Numbered from the stretch's first letter, positions 26,270-41,200 are shown. The stretch: DNA of 64,000 nucleotides from Sinohyriopsis cumingii (GCA_028554795.2 CM068835.1:34814901-34878900); one strand, 5' to 3'. The notes: generated by a model not told the origin, from the letters alone. Made by a program: numbers and translations.

Positions 26270-26600
26270 ATTAAGGTAGGTCAATGTTCAATAAGTATAA
26301 TATAATATCCTGTATTGCTATTGTTAACCTGGAAAACATGCATCAGAAATGTTCAGCGGTGAGACCTGATGCAGTAAAAGAAGCATTATATTCAACTAAA
26401 ATGTTCGTAAATTACAGTTAGACCATAATGATCTCAAGTGTCCAAAACTGCAGTTGTAAACCCAAATGGAAGTCAATGGCTTCTTGCTGCATCTCTCAAG
26501 AATTTTTGGTGGTTTTTTTTTTTCTAAATTTCATATGAGAGTGGCAATCATTTTTTCTGCCCTGAGCAATGCTCATGTAAACATGGCTTGATGCCAAAAT
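26270..26600. repeat. dispersed repeat family E, copy 1
   Basis: Aligns by eye with 50400-50720: ATTCAACTAAAATGTTCGT, AACTGCAGTTGTAAACCCAA and TTTCATATGAGAGTGGCAAT. Both copies have the same orientation. Class unknown. Confidence 0.6.
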
Positions 26601-27684
26601 AAAAGCAACTGTTGCTTTTCTGTTGTTTTTCCAAACGTGCCTAAGAATATGAATATTCTGTCCCAATTGTTTGAACTTTTTTCATGAAAACAATGGCAGA
26701 TTAATGCATCTGAGCTACTCCTGTCAAATTGGTCTTGTGATTCCCTGTCAAACTTCGCTGAATCTAATTTGAAACCCCTGACTGGGATCCAAACTGGACA
26801 TGGATTCTGACCACAATGATTTATTTTCATACTGTTTCCTACTATTTTTCTAAGTAATTTAAGAGTCATTTCAGTAAGACTTAGGATAAAATCATACAAG
26901 TTGGGAGGTATGGAGCAGCAACAAGCCATATTTACTGATGCAAAAGAACAGGGGAGTTATGACCCAAGGAATTTCACCAAGAAAAATGTGATCTGAGGAA
27001 ATATTGAAAACTTTCCTTATAAATTAATTTCTAAACTGAACATAGAGCCCAAAGTTATCAATTTTCCAAAATGAACTAATTTAATCCATATCTGAATTTT
27101 TATTTCTTTGAAAATGATGAGATGGAATCGAATGATACAAAACATCTAATATTAGTATGACAAAATAAATGTACCCTTTCATCTCAAAATCATGTCCTTC
27201 CTGTTTAATGCTTTTAGAAATGTATTGTGTCAACGGTGAATAACTTCCCATACTGCAAATTAGACATTCACTGAATTTCAGACAACAGATCTGAACACAC
27301 ATGAGGAATGAAGCACAAACATGCATGAAGTTATGGTCAATAACTGAGAAAAGCACTTCTACGCACAGATGAGGTAGATAAATAGTTATATAAAAGGTAT
27401 GATACACAAATAAGAGTTTTAAGGAAAATTATGTTTTCTGTCCCTCATAGCCTTCTAACTAAAGAGAAATTTGGCCATAAAAGTGCACCTCTGTTGATTT
27501 TACAGTCTGGATTGCTCTTAAATTTTAAATTAAAAAATCTATCAATTAATTTTAAATTAAACAATCTCAAATAAATAATATATTTATTCTTGAAGCTAAT
27601 TTTTCTTCCCATCTCTGACCTTGGTTCAAAATTATTTTGTTTCCAAATCTTCAAATCTGATATTAATTTAATGCTTTTTTGTTT

Positions 27685-27862
27685 TTGGCAGCACTTTTAA
27701 CACATTATTGGCTATATCATAGCAAGGAAATAGGAGCCAAGTGCCTTTCCCATTGGACACACCAAGGCAGCTGACCTAGACTGGTCTTGTTTAGATTCAA
27801 ACCCACGACCCCTGGATTAGGAATCTAAAACTCTTTCAACAGAGATTATATGGCTCCCCATG
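27685..27862 (-). mobile_element. SINE family C, copy 2
   Basis: Minus strand: tRNA-like head with GTCGTGGGTTTGAATC, then GTGTCCAATGGGAAAGGCAC, CTATGATATAGCCAATAATG and a TGTTAAAAGTGCTG end. It lies 3' of the deubiquitinase gene. No clear target-site duplication. Confidence 0.7.
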
Positions 27863-28557
27863 TTAATAATATGGAAGAAAAGACAGAAGCTTTAAAGTGT
27901 TTTTTATTTTTATTATTCACATAATTTGAATTTGCCCTCCAATAAAATTATGTTACGAATTAAGGAAGATATCAGCACACAATATCCATTCTTATTTCAC
28001 TGGTTTTTCTCTGAGACTTTTCTCCAAGACTTAAATATGGATCTCAAATGATGAAATTCTTTTAAGATTTTCATAATTATATAAAAATGCAAAGAAACCT
28101 GAAGAAACAATTCCAAAGATATGTATTGATGTAAAAACTCCTGTGGGGACACTCACCAAACAAAATATTGGTACTGATGCTAAAATATCAAATGTATGCA
28201 AATGTTAAGAATTTTCTCCAAAATCTGTGCAATAATGGTAAGAGTTTGTTTTTTTAATTAGTAAAAGCCAAATGCATTCATTTTTTATGCAATTATTGAA
28301 GTAAATCTCCAAAGTATGAATAATAGACATTTTATACTTGTAACAATAGAGTAAAATGTCATACTGAATGTTTGAAATAAATATTTCAAGGAACAGAACC
28401 CCAACTGAAAATAAAATGGACATTTTTTTTCCAATTGAGAGGAAATGCAAAGAAAAGAGAGATTTATTTATTTTTTTATAAATCTGTATAAATGTCCAAA
28501 GTTTTGCTAGAGAAATACATGTAGTAAGTCAAAAGTGTATGTATCTTATGTACATGC

Positions 28558-28563
28558 TTTATT
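28558..28563 (-). terminator. candidate polyadenylation signal AATAAA for USP16/45
   Basis: On the minus strand AATAAA occurs 365 nt after the stop codon. It is the first canonical hexamer I find in the 3' flank. Overlapping copies occur again near 28463-28472. No transcript evidence is available, so the choice is a guess. Confidence 0.35.
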
Positions 28564-28927
28564 TTTTAAGTATGTACAATTATCCTTATTTTGCAGTAAT
28601 TTCTTTGTTCCTGAGATTATACAATCAAGCCTCAGTATAACAGACTTTTTTTTAACAAGCAAAACCTTATTCAAAGACAATTCCACTAAGAAAATAAGCA
28701 GTAATAATATGGCATATTTTTAAAACCAACAAAATTTAAAAGAAATTTTCAACATCAATATTGTTGCTGGTTTTCTACTGTTAAAACTGTGTGCGGTGAC
28801 CTGTCTGAAACTCTTGTATGAACATCAGTAACACACTGAGGTAAGTGTCCCTCTGTTTTTCTGAGTTAGTATCATTGATTGAAACCATGTAACAAGTGCA
28901 TCAACAATCAACAATATGTAACTAAAT

Positions 28928-29287
28928 CTAATATATTCTTTCATAAAATAACAAGTAAGCCTGTGCACGTTCCACAGTGGCTTCTGTTACTTCATTAACC
29001 CGGCTATCGCTGATGTGGAACCATCGGCCTGGTGGCGCCATAATCTCACCGACATTATCTTCTTCCACTTCTTCTTCCACCCTGTCTCCCATTTTGAGGA
29101 TATTCTCTGTGTACTGGTGGAGATATTCATTAACAGAGACCTGACGAGTGCTGAGGAAGTTGGTCAGTGTGCCGATATCAGGTCGGACTTTTACGTATGC
29201 CGTGTAGTGGCCGCCCTTCAAATTTCCACTGTGCTCAACCACTCCATAAAGAGAGTACAAGATTTTTTTCTGGCCCCGTTTGACATT
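28928..29287 (-). CDS. USP16/USP45: USP16/45 terminal exon 13: His box, catalytic Asp and stop
   Basis: 360 bp: 119 codons and TAG. It starts [20 protein letters not shown], then [14 protein letters not shown] with catalytic His800, an acidic loop (VEEEVEEDN), WFHISDSRV with Asp867, and the canonical end [10 protein letters not shown]. Acceptor CTTCTTGCAG. The whole His-to-end region is in one exon and intact. Confidence 0.97.
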   Translation of the reverse strand, partial: NVKRGQKKILYSLYGVVEHSGNLKGGHYTAYVKVRPDIGTLTNFLSTRQVSVNEYLHQYTENILKMGDRVEEEVEEDNVGEIMAPPGRWFHISDSRVNEVTEATVERAQAYLLFYERIY

Positions 29288-32200
29288 CTGCAAGAAGAAA
29301 TAACTGGAGTAGAAAATGGATCTTTAAAAATTGATGGTTACAAGAATATATGAAATGACAAATGAATTAAGAGTAGGAAATGAAAAGGTTTCTAAGTTTA
29401 CATGCTTTTTGTATCTACTTATATACAAAGATACTTTTCTCCCCCATATGACTTGCAAGAACTTTGACATAACATTCATTCTACAATTGCTGACAATGCA
29501 AATAAATCAAGTGACTCTGCAATCATTAATATTCTTGTCTTGGCCTGGTATTCACATGGTAGTTCAATGATGTTCTACTACAGTATCATGAACCTTACTG
29601 ATGCCATAATTCCTTGACATGCAGTGAGTATTTGTGAGCAATGATGTGAGAGTGCGTGTGTGATTTGGATTTTTAATGTATCTTTTTTTTTCAATTTTTC
29701 AGTCATATCACTACGATATCTGCAGTGTGGCAGTTTATAGTGATGTCTAGCACTGTGGCATCATGCTGCAGACATGTAGCATGATGTCCCTCCCTGTCAC
29801 ATTCTCCTGACACCAGGCCAACCCGTCCTAACACTAACCTCTTAATGTTGAGCGCCAAGCGAAACAGCTGTTAGTACTATTTTTTTAAAAGTTTTTGGTA
29901 TGATTCAGCCAGGGATCTAACCCATGACCTCCCACATCTGTGGCGGATGCTCTAACCACTAGACCACTGGAGTAGTTCAATGATGTGAGAGAATAAAAAT
30001 GAATTATTGTTTTACGCTATCCCCTTTAAATTCTTTCTAGTAAAATAGGTTTCTTTGATAATACTCATCTGATAATAATACTTTACAAATAGTACCACCA
30101 GCTTGCAAATCCAGCCCTCCAAGCTAAAAGTTTTAGTCATGGGAGCTAAATGTTGTCTGGTCCCATATGTGGCATTCAGACAGAGTAAGCTCCCTTTCAT
30201 ATAGGGACTAGTAACTGGATTAACATTTAGTGGAATGCACCCTCTCCTAGTCGTATGTAACTGAGGGAAGGCTTGTAGGGTGTATCCGAATTATGAATGT
30301 ATCGGTATCATTGAAGAAACATTTTTTTTTAAAAAATTGGTTTCTTCTTTAAATACGTTACCCAATCAAAATACCTTAGGAGATTAGATAAGAGATTATG
30401 GAGTTACATTCTCATACCCTGCCGAGACCATCTGTGATCCCTGTAAAGTATCTGAGACAACTTCTTGATCAAGAACCCAGTACGAGCAGACTGTATGCCC
30501 AGATGCAGCTTTTGGAAAAGGGAACATTTTTCTCGCCTGCAGATGCAGCAAAGTCATCAACTGCAAAATAACCTAGGAAGGTAACATTTTGCAAGGTGGT
30601 GATCAGTCCCACCAGATCTTATTTAGCCTTCTGGGATGAAAGCTCTCTGAGGTTAAATCTAGAGAAGGATGACTCCAAACTCCATCCCATGGACTGTATA
30701 ATGTCACCTAGGGAAGAACTTTGCTTGACTGTGATATTTGTTTCAATTGCCCAAACTTCATGTGCTGGACTGCATAACAAGTTCACATAATTTGGATTAA
30801 TTCTCCATATGCAGAATGGATAACCAAAATTATCCAAGACCATAGAGCCTGTACTGAAAAATCAACCTTTCCTCCACCCATATCATCCTTTCCCTCTCTC
30901 ACAGTTAACAGACAGGAGATCTCTCTTTACACTGGTATGGTACCACATTCAAGTTCGAAACAAGACAATCAGATTACCTCGAGTTGAAAGGTTCATGCTA
31001 AAGAGGTTTCACCATGAAAGACTGGCTGTCTCTGAGTGGGAGCTTGAAGACTGGCTGTCTGTGAGTGGGAACTTGTTCTTGGGAATGATTTGGTTTGGAT
31101 TTTTTGGTTTAATGCCATTTTTCAGCACAAGATAGTCTATATAAATTGGCCAGGATATTTGATGGAGGAAGAACTGGTGAAGATTCCAGAAGAACCTCCA
31201 ACCAATGAGAAGCTACTGTAAAACTTTCTCACATACCCATGCTGATCAAGCCAAGATTTGAACCCACAACAACAGAGTTATGATGTGTGATCTGTAAAGG
31301 TGACCCATCGCCTCCCTAAACCCCTCTTGGCAATGAAAGCAGATCCATTATAAGTGACACTGATCTGCCCTGTGGGAACTGTCTTTGTTTTGTCCTCTCT
31401 TCTGTGCTAATACAGCTTTTCAGAGATCGTGGAAGGGTAACCTTTATGATGATTCAAGCTGTTTCATTTCAAAAAGCCAAGGTAGAAAGTTAGCTATCTG
31501 ACATATTGATACTTTAAATGGAGAAATGTGTTCACGGTACACCATTGTGAGAAAATTCTCAAGTTCCCCTCAGACTTTGCAAATGGAGGGCCTTCCTACT
31601 CAAGCGATTCTCTCCATCTCCTGTGAGAACTTTGTTTTTGAGGGCTTGGTAATGATTCAGATGTGCAGATTCAACAGCTCATGGATGCTTGAGCTGATTA
31701 GAAAATATCTCTATTTTTCTGCAGCTAGATTTATCAAGTCATTTGTCCATGATTTTTCCCAGCTGAGGGGAGAAAGCAGGATGATGCAACACTCTGATTC
31801 TAATGCTTTTTGTAGCATGTTTGGAATCAGAGGTGTTGAAGGGTAAGCACGTTTCCAAACTGTCCCATCAATGAAATCAGTGTTAACTGCAAAGATCTTT
31901 GGATTTGAGTAAGATGAGACAAAGGTTGAGAGTTTTGCATTTCACTATGTCAAAAACAGTGATCGATTCCAGCGGTATATATGTGACTGAAAATCAAGGA
32001 ATAAAATGACTATTCTGTTTGTATTACTTGATTATATCAGGATAGCAAGTCAACAGATACAATGAGTCTGCCCAGAATATGATGAACTTGTACATGGATT
32101 TATCACTGATGGCATCATATTAGAAAATCATCAAAAAGAATGCAGAGGTCTGAGGATTAGTTTCCCCCTTGCCTGATACAATTCACAACAGTGGAGTTGT

Positions 32201-35200
32201 TGGATAAGATGAAAATGCCCTTTCCATATAGCTTCTCATGCCACCAATGAAAAAGCTTTTACTATGGTTTTCATCTCTACTACAGTGATATGCAATAGAT
32301 GATCTTGAGTGAGCCATAGGCCTCCTGGAATGATGGAAGATGTGCACCAACACCCATTATACTTGCATCTGTACAAACCATCAACTTCATAAGTTGTAAA
32401 AGCAAGGAAACACCCAATGTAAGCCAAGTGAGGTTCTCGCATTTCCTGAGATGGGACCTAATATGCATGGTGACTTGTATTGTTTGTTCCAAGGGGAAAA
32501 GTTTTGATCTCCATTGGGACAATAGTATCATTTTTAATGGCCTCATAAATAGGCAACAAAGGACAATGAGTAACCCCAGTAGGCAGAGACACTGTTCTGT
32601 GCCAGAACTGAAGCCACTGTTTAACTGATTTGTAAAGTGCATTCCTGAGGGAGACATAGTCTGTTCATGGAGTTTGGAACTCCATACCCAAGTTGGTAAC
32701 ATGTTGGTATGATATTAGAGTTTTCTTTATTTGCATGGAATCCAAGTCTAAGGAGGAGTGAAACAACGGACTTTATTTCTTGATTTAAAATACAACTCAC
32801 CTGGTGTTTTTAAAAAATGTCTTCCAGGTATATGGATGTCATGGACTGAAGTGAGCTATTATTCTATCCATAATATATGTAAAGACACAAGGACTTATGC
32901 TGAATCTGAAACGGAGTACTTGGAGCTGATAAACTGACTCCTTGAAGCAAACCAAATGAAAGATATGTGAACTGACACATGCACATATGCATCTTGCAGA
33001 TTTACAATGATAGTAAAGTCTCCCTCTAGATAACATTTAACACCCACATTGGTGTTTCCTTTTGGAACTATGGTGCACAGATGAAACAATTCAGAGTGCT
33101 TAGACCTATGACTGGGCAAAGATTACTGTTGGCCTTTGGGACCAGTAACAATCTTAAATAAATACTTGGTGATTTTACATTGTGAACAGTCTCTACTGTC
33201 CTTTTCTGGAGAAGTTTGCTGATTTCTCATTCTAGTACACCTGCCTTGAATGGGACATTACAGACATCTGAAGCTTGTATGTTATAGGATCAGTAGGACT
33301 GCTTTTCTGTCTGCTGTATCACAGAAGCATCCTTCTTATTCCTTTTCTTATCTCCTTGGTCTCTGAAACTGTCTGTGGGAGATTTGTTTCTTTATCAACT
33401 TGCTCCACATGGCCATTGAAAAAGCGGTTAGATGAGAACGGCTGCAATCTAAACTTAGCTTTATGGTGGTCCTTTTAAAGGGTGGAAGTGAAGAGCACTG
33501 CATTTCTTTAAATCAGATGAATATTTCTTGTCACTGTTAAAACATTGGCAACTGTGTTCTGTGTAGTATCTGTGCCATCAGTGAGAGAGATTTCCACATG
33601 TCTTGTGGGAACTATGCTGGGGCAGAATAAACCATCTATACATTTCCCTGTTTATACTGTTTGCACCTAATCCTTGCCCATGTTTAAAATCAGCAACAAA
33701 AATTAACACCGACAATGATATACAGGTGTAGCCAGCTATGTATTCTGCTTTATAATTTATTGATTTTGTAGGTTTAACGGCCATTTTATAGCCCATGATA
33801 GGTTGTACATGACAGCCAGTCAATTTCATGCAGAAAGAATCAGCTACCCATATGGACAGAGGTGAGATGTGTGTAATCTTTAAAGGTGAGCAACTAAGAC
33901 AACTCTGACACCTGCCGTAATTAACCCAAAAAGTGAATGTTTCTGGACTGGTACACTATGGTATGTGAAGTTACCTGTGAAAACGGGCACACATGGCAAC
34001 TTAATCAGTTAAAAATAAAGAAGCATCGGTCTCAGTAACTACAAAGTAGGCACTATATGCAAAATAATACTGTGTAAATTGTAAATTTACTGTGACAAAC
34101 ACCCCAATACACTGTCTAAACAGGTAAAGTCACTTAAGTGTCACTTTTAGTAACTAGGACTATAAATTATCAATAGGAAACTTATACAGCAAAACATGTG
34201 CAGTATCAACTTAAATAACCACTACAACCCTGAGTCTTCATTGGCACAAACATTACCTGTACAACACAATAAAGTTATCAATTATATGAATGCCCTAATC
34301 TGAGAGGCCATAAGAGTGACCCATGCAGGTAAATAAGGAAGGCCACATATGCTTATGACTGACAAAGTTGCAATTCTACAATAGAAAGAAAGATATTGTG
34401 TGTGAAAGAAAGGAGAAATATAGAGAGAGTATACTTCCTTGAGAAAATAAATTCCTCAAACTTACTCTAATTTTGAGCATCTTCCAAAATATCATTTGCA
34501 ATGTCTATCAAGAGGAAAGCACAAGATTAACATGGGATTGGGTGCCAATCAAAAGATCACTCTATCTGATGGTCACACATGAGGCCAGGCAACATTTAGC
34601 TTTCATAGCTAAACATTTAGCTGGAACGACTAGATTTGTGAGGTAGTGGGAGTGCTGCTAATCTATCATGATCAGGTAAGGCATTCAAACAAAAAACAAC
34701 AAGGCAAAAAGACAAATAATTATTGCATGGGTTGGCAGTAAAAGAAATTCCCAGTCTATGAGTTACAATATTTATATTTGTTATGCAAAGCCTCTCAAAT
34801 GGTAAACAACATAACCCCTTGATTGGGATTTCCATATCATTGTTGCAATCCCATCACAGATCCTATTAGTCTCACCATATTTACATGCAAGACAAAAATG
34901 TACTGCATTTGCTGACATCAGGGTTGTTTCTATATGTAAACTCATGCAAAGGTTCTGATCAAAAATATCTCTGGGCAAAAAAATGGATGAATTTTATATA
35001 AAAAAATCATTAAGAGGCTCAAATATCTAAAACTGCTCGCTCAAATGTATACAATACATAAAAATATGTTATCCAAATTTCACAAGTCTACATCATGCAT
35101 TTTTGGGCTTCCAGATGCTAACAGAATACAAGCACAAAGAGGATGTGTTGGCAGATAATATCTGGACAAAATCAATATGTCCTGGATGTACTTGCAGTGG

Positions 35201-38200
35201 GGACATAAAAAAAAAAAGCCACCACCTTTACGCACTGGCATGGGGACATAAAAAGCCACCACCTTTACTTACCTGGCAGGGAACATATTAAAAAAACAAC
35301 CCCCTTTACTTACTTGGCAAAGAGCACTACAATATGGAGCCAGATCCAGGACAAAAGGAAACTCCACATGGCGGTTCAACTTCCTCATGTTGTTGATTCC
35401 AAGCTAAAATCACAAATCACACATCTACTTATTATAAAATTCAAAATAAACAAGGGTTATATAGATATGTCTTGCCTGTTTTTCTTTGAGTTACATGTCT
35501 GTACAATAACTTAGTATGTAATACACATTTTTGTTGAATAACATCCCAAGGGTTATCATGATACTGTTTTGTACTGCTACAAATATGTATATGATGAAAA
35601 AGTTGATAATGCAACTCTGGATGTACATCCTGGAAAAGTGCAGCAGCATACTGCTGAGAATTCCCATGTCATATTATGATAACAACTAATTGTGCATCCA
35701 ACTTCTCATATTATAAATAGCAAAATACATAAATACATAATGGTTCAGGTCACCTTCAATGAGTTCATTGCAAAAGTTTGCTTGTCAACATAGGAATTCA
35801 GCTGAAACAGAACGAAACATAAATGATAAATCTAAAGCTTAATGCAAATGTTTAAAACATCCAGGAAAGATGGTTAAGAGTTTATTTGATTACATTGCTG
35901 ACATTTATATACAAGCTTCCAAAATCAGCTTTTAATTTGGGACATCACAAATTACCAATGATGACATTATTGCCACACAAAACAAGTCAAAAAGGATATA
36001 TACCATACATACTCATTCTAAAGTTGATTCCAACTGCAAACTAAACAGAGTCCAATCTGCCGTCACATAATAATGCACCAGCAGATTCGCGTCTTTGCAG
36101 ATTGCTAGGAGTAATCAGTAGAACAAAAAACACAGAATCTGATCTACAGGTGCATTATACTAAGGCAGATCAGATCTTTGTTGTTTGAGAGTATATACAG
36201 TATGGACACTATCAGTAAGTGCATAACAGATAATAATGTGCCTATTCTTGATGTCTGTCTTAGAATGCTAAAAGAACAACATAGCAGAACCTGTCTTGAA
36301 AGACAACTCCTTTAATGAAAATGGTATAGTCTTCAAGACAGGTCACACATTTATAATCTATATTCTGTGTTTTTGAGAACCTGGTTTCTCATGACTGGCA
36401 ATCTCTCAAACCAGTAGTCTTCAAGACAGGTTTTACTGTAGTAAAGCTTAACACACCAGCAACAACAAAGAACAATTTAAATAATAATTAAATCAACTAT
36501 AAAATTACACTTCTTAAAAGCGGGATTAAGATAGAAGAATATTTATTTTTACATCCTGTACTATTTGAGATTAATAATTATGGTTCTTCAGTTCTGGATG
36601 GAAAAAATATTCTGGTGCTATTAGGGGAATATATACCAATCATCAGACACCTCCTGTCATACAGAAGTATTTAAATAAGGTAATCAATTATATGGCTGTT
36701 CACATCAAAAGAGAGTCACTTCATAGGAATTAAGACTCATGAATTCCTTGATATAGCCACTGACAAAAAAATCTTGTTCTGTCCAATTATTCAGGAAGAG
36801 GAAGTTAGAATGGAGTTTTCCGCAAATGTGGATATTTCCAATGAAAGAACAAAAAACAGTAAACAACTCCATTATTTGTTGGTTGCAAGGTACATTCTGT
36901 TGGCACAGATATGAAAAAAGTATAAAGTTTAAGAACTGGTGATGTATCAATTAAGATGTAAAGAGTTTCTGGATTGGCATTAGTCTTCATGTCCAAAATC
37001 AGGAATACCACATATCTGGTATCTTGCACACCAAGTATTGGCTACTGCATATTGGGCTGCTAGAAAAATTCCCTATCTCTGAAAAATATTTACAGACTTA
37101 GATAAATAATTATTATTTTTATGAATTTTCAGCACCAAGTTACAACAAAATTTTAGAATTGAAGTAGGTCATGATTGGCAAGATCAGGTGAGATGGCTGT
37201 CCCAGCAAGATAATGTTACAGATAACAGTGAGAGTTGGTCAGTGCTTATTTTAGACCTGGATTACGAAGTGACTGCAAGACCACAAAAGAAGGATAGCAA
37301 AAGCAAAGGGAATCCTAAACAATATTAGAACATTTAACTTCCCTGCACCCTTATTAACTGCTGAAAGACATTCTTGATGTGCTTTGTAATTTATCAAGGA
37401 CATTCTGAAGAGATGTACTTGATATAGATCTAGTAAGCTCTGTGATAGCTGAAATGCTCATAGCACATCCGTTGTGGACCTGCATGAACAAATTGATGTT
37501 TCAGACCAGTACAGAGGCACTGAGCTTTCATGCTCTTTCAGAAATGGACTTATATTTAGCAATGTTAGGAAATCCTGTGTCAGAAACACAAATGCAGAAT
37601 ACGATGAAAGATTTCCTCAGCAAGATATGAACATTCTGCAGAACCATGACTAATGTGTTTAAACACCCAAATCACTGCCTCAGTAACAACAGGATTTTAA
37701 AGACCCTGGCCATAAGTCTTTTGAAAGAATTAGTACGATGTACAGAGGTCCTGATGTCCTCCTGAATAATGCTGATCAAACTAGAAAGTCATAACATCAG
37801 TTCAAAATTGTTTGCTGAATGTTAAGCAGACAGCATTATCTGCTAACTATTAATGAGTATTGACACGACTTTCCCAATTACAGAATACTGGCAAGTATTC
37901 TGTCGACAGTTTATCTCACTACAGTGCCATGTGGATGGGGGTTTTCTGTGCAGAATAGACCTCTTTCTACCCCCACTAACATACTAATTGTAGAAAACAG
38001 GATGATTATTGCATATGCAGCATAACAACTAGCTTAAAAAAGTACATGGTGGTTTCAGAGGGCCTTCAAAGAATGATTTAAAAACTATTACAGTAGTCTG
38101 AGTTGATTCTGATAAACACAGACCAGTCTTTTGTATTGAATAATGTCTTCATGTGTTTCACTTTATTTGAATTAGTACTTAATATTTCCTTTCTTTACAA

Positions 38201-41200
38201 ATAAATATTAGTTTTGGACACTTTATCAGCCTTCTTTGTTTTATCATCCCCCTTGAAAATCTGCACCCCCCACTTTTTGGTGCTGCATCCCCAATTTTGA
38301 GACACTGAGGGTACAAAAGCCTCCTATTTTTAGAACTAATCAGAACATTGATTTTAGACCACTCTATAGCTGAATGTTACAAACACACAATCAGAGAAAG
38401 GTCCACCAGCTTTAATCAACCCATGTGCAGTGCAGATAAGAAATTCAAGTCTTGTCTTCTCATCTACACATGGTTTGTAAAGGCTCATGCAATCAGTCTG
38501 GAAAATGGAAGGGAATACATTTGATTTACAAACAATAACCTGTCAGGTGCAAGTAAGAATCTATGCTTGCTGTATGTGCTATCAATGGGATAATTTTAAA
38601 ATTAGACATGCCTTTGAATCCTGTAAAGTTTGGATACATTTTATTGTAATAAGTATCACGTTTGGACCTGGAATGTTGGCCATCCTACAGTGCAACAGGT
38701 TTTGCACTAGTTTAGCAAACAATCCATACTTAAACTCATTATAAGTCATATGTCTGTACGTAAACTCATCCAGCTAATGCTTGGTTTTAGCTGAAGCCGA
38801 GAAATGAAGGTCTGACTGACAAAGATCAAAGTTAGACTCATGCTTAACATACAAAGATCAAAGTTAGACTCGTGCTCAACTTATAGCATTTTACACCAAC
38901 ATTCTTCCACTATCAAACAACAGACTTCTGCATGTACCAGTAGAATTTACTGACTCTTTTCACGCCTATTATGGATTGATCAGCACATTTTAATTAAAAC
39001 ATAGGAACAGCCATGAAATATTAAAGGTTTGATGGGCTGATGCTAGTGATACAGGACAAGACAACAGCCAGAAAGATTGGTCAGTGACATCTGACCATTG
39101 TGATTTTCAGGTCTTGGTTCTTACTCCCCATACCCACACTTGAGACCCTAAATTAATAACCCTAAAATAAATCATACATATTATGCATCTGTGTGCATGA
39201 CTGCAGATACATTTTTAAAAAATGACACCAATTAAAATTTAATAAGAACAGTGTACTGCATGAACTAGTAGGGAATGACTGACTCTGGAGCTTACTTACC
39301 AACAATTAGTGTCAGTGACCTGGACCCATGGTCAAGGCATGTAGTTTTGAACTCAACATACATGCATCATGTTGTATGTGTTGCCCACTCAATCCAGTGG
39401 ACATGGACAGAGGGGCAGGGGATTAAGTGCCCACTATGAGTGGTGTTAGTCCACAGAGTCTGTATGGATCTTCCACCCATTCTAGTGGAAATTCACTCAA
39501 TCTAGTGGAAGTCTGTCATGCATTTTATTGCAGACATAGTGGTTGTATGGCACCCCTCTCTGATTCTATTGTATTCTCTTAGTGAGTGGACACATTAAAC
39601 AAACAGATGGGAGAAACCCTAACAGCATAAACCCAACCATGGCAGATGCCAATTTCATACCTTTACCTGTACAAACTCTACAGAGGTAACATTTCTTGTT
39701 CTATTTAGCAGTGGCCTAGCTAGGATATATAAAGACACACATGCTTTAACAGAAAAAAATGAGGTTTCAAATTTCATCAGTATCTTCCCACCCTGTCCAT
39801 AATATAACTTCTATCACAAGAAATTGCTTGGCTACAGTTTATATTTACATACTGTTCTGCATCAAGTTGTAACTTTGATGTTCTTTCCCAGTAAATGATA
39901 CTTCATAAAAGTGTTTTGTGTGCTGGTTAATAATTTACAAGTTTCCCTTTTATTTCCATATTATTTCCAGGACCCACTTTGAAGAAATCTATTAATAGAA
40001 GCAGTGATACATATCAAATTTAAAAAGAGAATACAAACAAATGCCATACTTTATACTGAACATGTAAAATAGTATGCACAAGAAGAAAATATGCTTAGAT
40101 AAAGCATTAAAAAAAGAAATGAACACAACTGGAGGATATTTATTGTACAGATGTAAATACAATCGTATCTACTACTGATATGCATTTTACAACTAAGTTT
40201 GTACAATAACAGACATTTCAGTTGATTTGAAAATGAAGAGGATATGATGTACATGTATACACTGAAGAAACTAACTGCTACTGCAGTAATTGCAGTGTAG
40301 ATTGAAAGAATGTGCCAAATTTTCATTGGCATTGACTGAAAATAATATGCAAAAAGTTTATCTCCTACTGAAAATATTTAAGTGATTTCACATTTTGATC
40401 ATGTTCACCAATCCATGTTATAATATTACATGAAAACTCTTCAGATGTCCAAACCATCAATTCTAAGGAAATTTATTAAGCTGTTGGTTATAGAATGCAG
40501 CATCAAGTGCTTCTCAGAGCTGCTTGCATAAGAAAGAGTAGATCAATGGTAAAAGTAAACCTACGTGGAGTTCCTGAGAAAATATGTCACATGGATAGCA
40601 ACTACTAAACAGGCTGTCCTAGCACATTGGACAGTACTGTGTATATTTCACTTTGTGGGAACAGGCTAAGCAAACAAATTTAAAAATCAATGGCAGAATG
40701 AAACCTGCTAATACTTACATGTGATTTCTTTATCCTTTTTTTTGCTTACAAGCAGAATCTCTTTCTTATATCAAAATTACTGTAATCAAACTTTATACTG
40801 TGAAACACCTATCTCAGCATTCTTTGCTCTGAAATCTTTAATCTCTCACAATATACGTACGTAATTGCATTTTAGTGGACGAGTCTTTACACATTAAACA
40901 GCATTGCGTACAACTTAAAGTGAGCAATCTGCATTAAGTATACAGCTGAGCCAACAGGTAAGTTCCACGAGCTGTAGCATATGTCATACAATTAGATAAT
41001 TATATTGCTGTGACTTCTAACTGGGACAATAAAACTTAATTAGTCCATTACAAGCCATAACGACCACAATGTCCTGTCCATGATGGATACATCATGAAAA
41101 GGATTAAGGTCCACCTTGAATTTTCCATAAAACACGATGCGTGTACTGTATTGTCCACAAACCATTTTTTTTCTGTACAAGGCTTACAATGACCATGACC

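Larger units (their letters stand above)
25431..28462. other. gene 3' flank, non-coding apart from listed repeats
   Basis: Contains repeat E copy 1 and SINE C copy 2. Open frames at 26573-26929 and 27081-27407 have no recognisable domain. Confidence 0.5.

Noticed and set aside
35314..35514. Plus-strand open frame starting exactly at the exon 12 border
   Set aside because: Shadow of exon 12; the coincidence of start positions is accidental.
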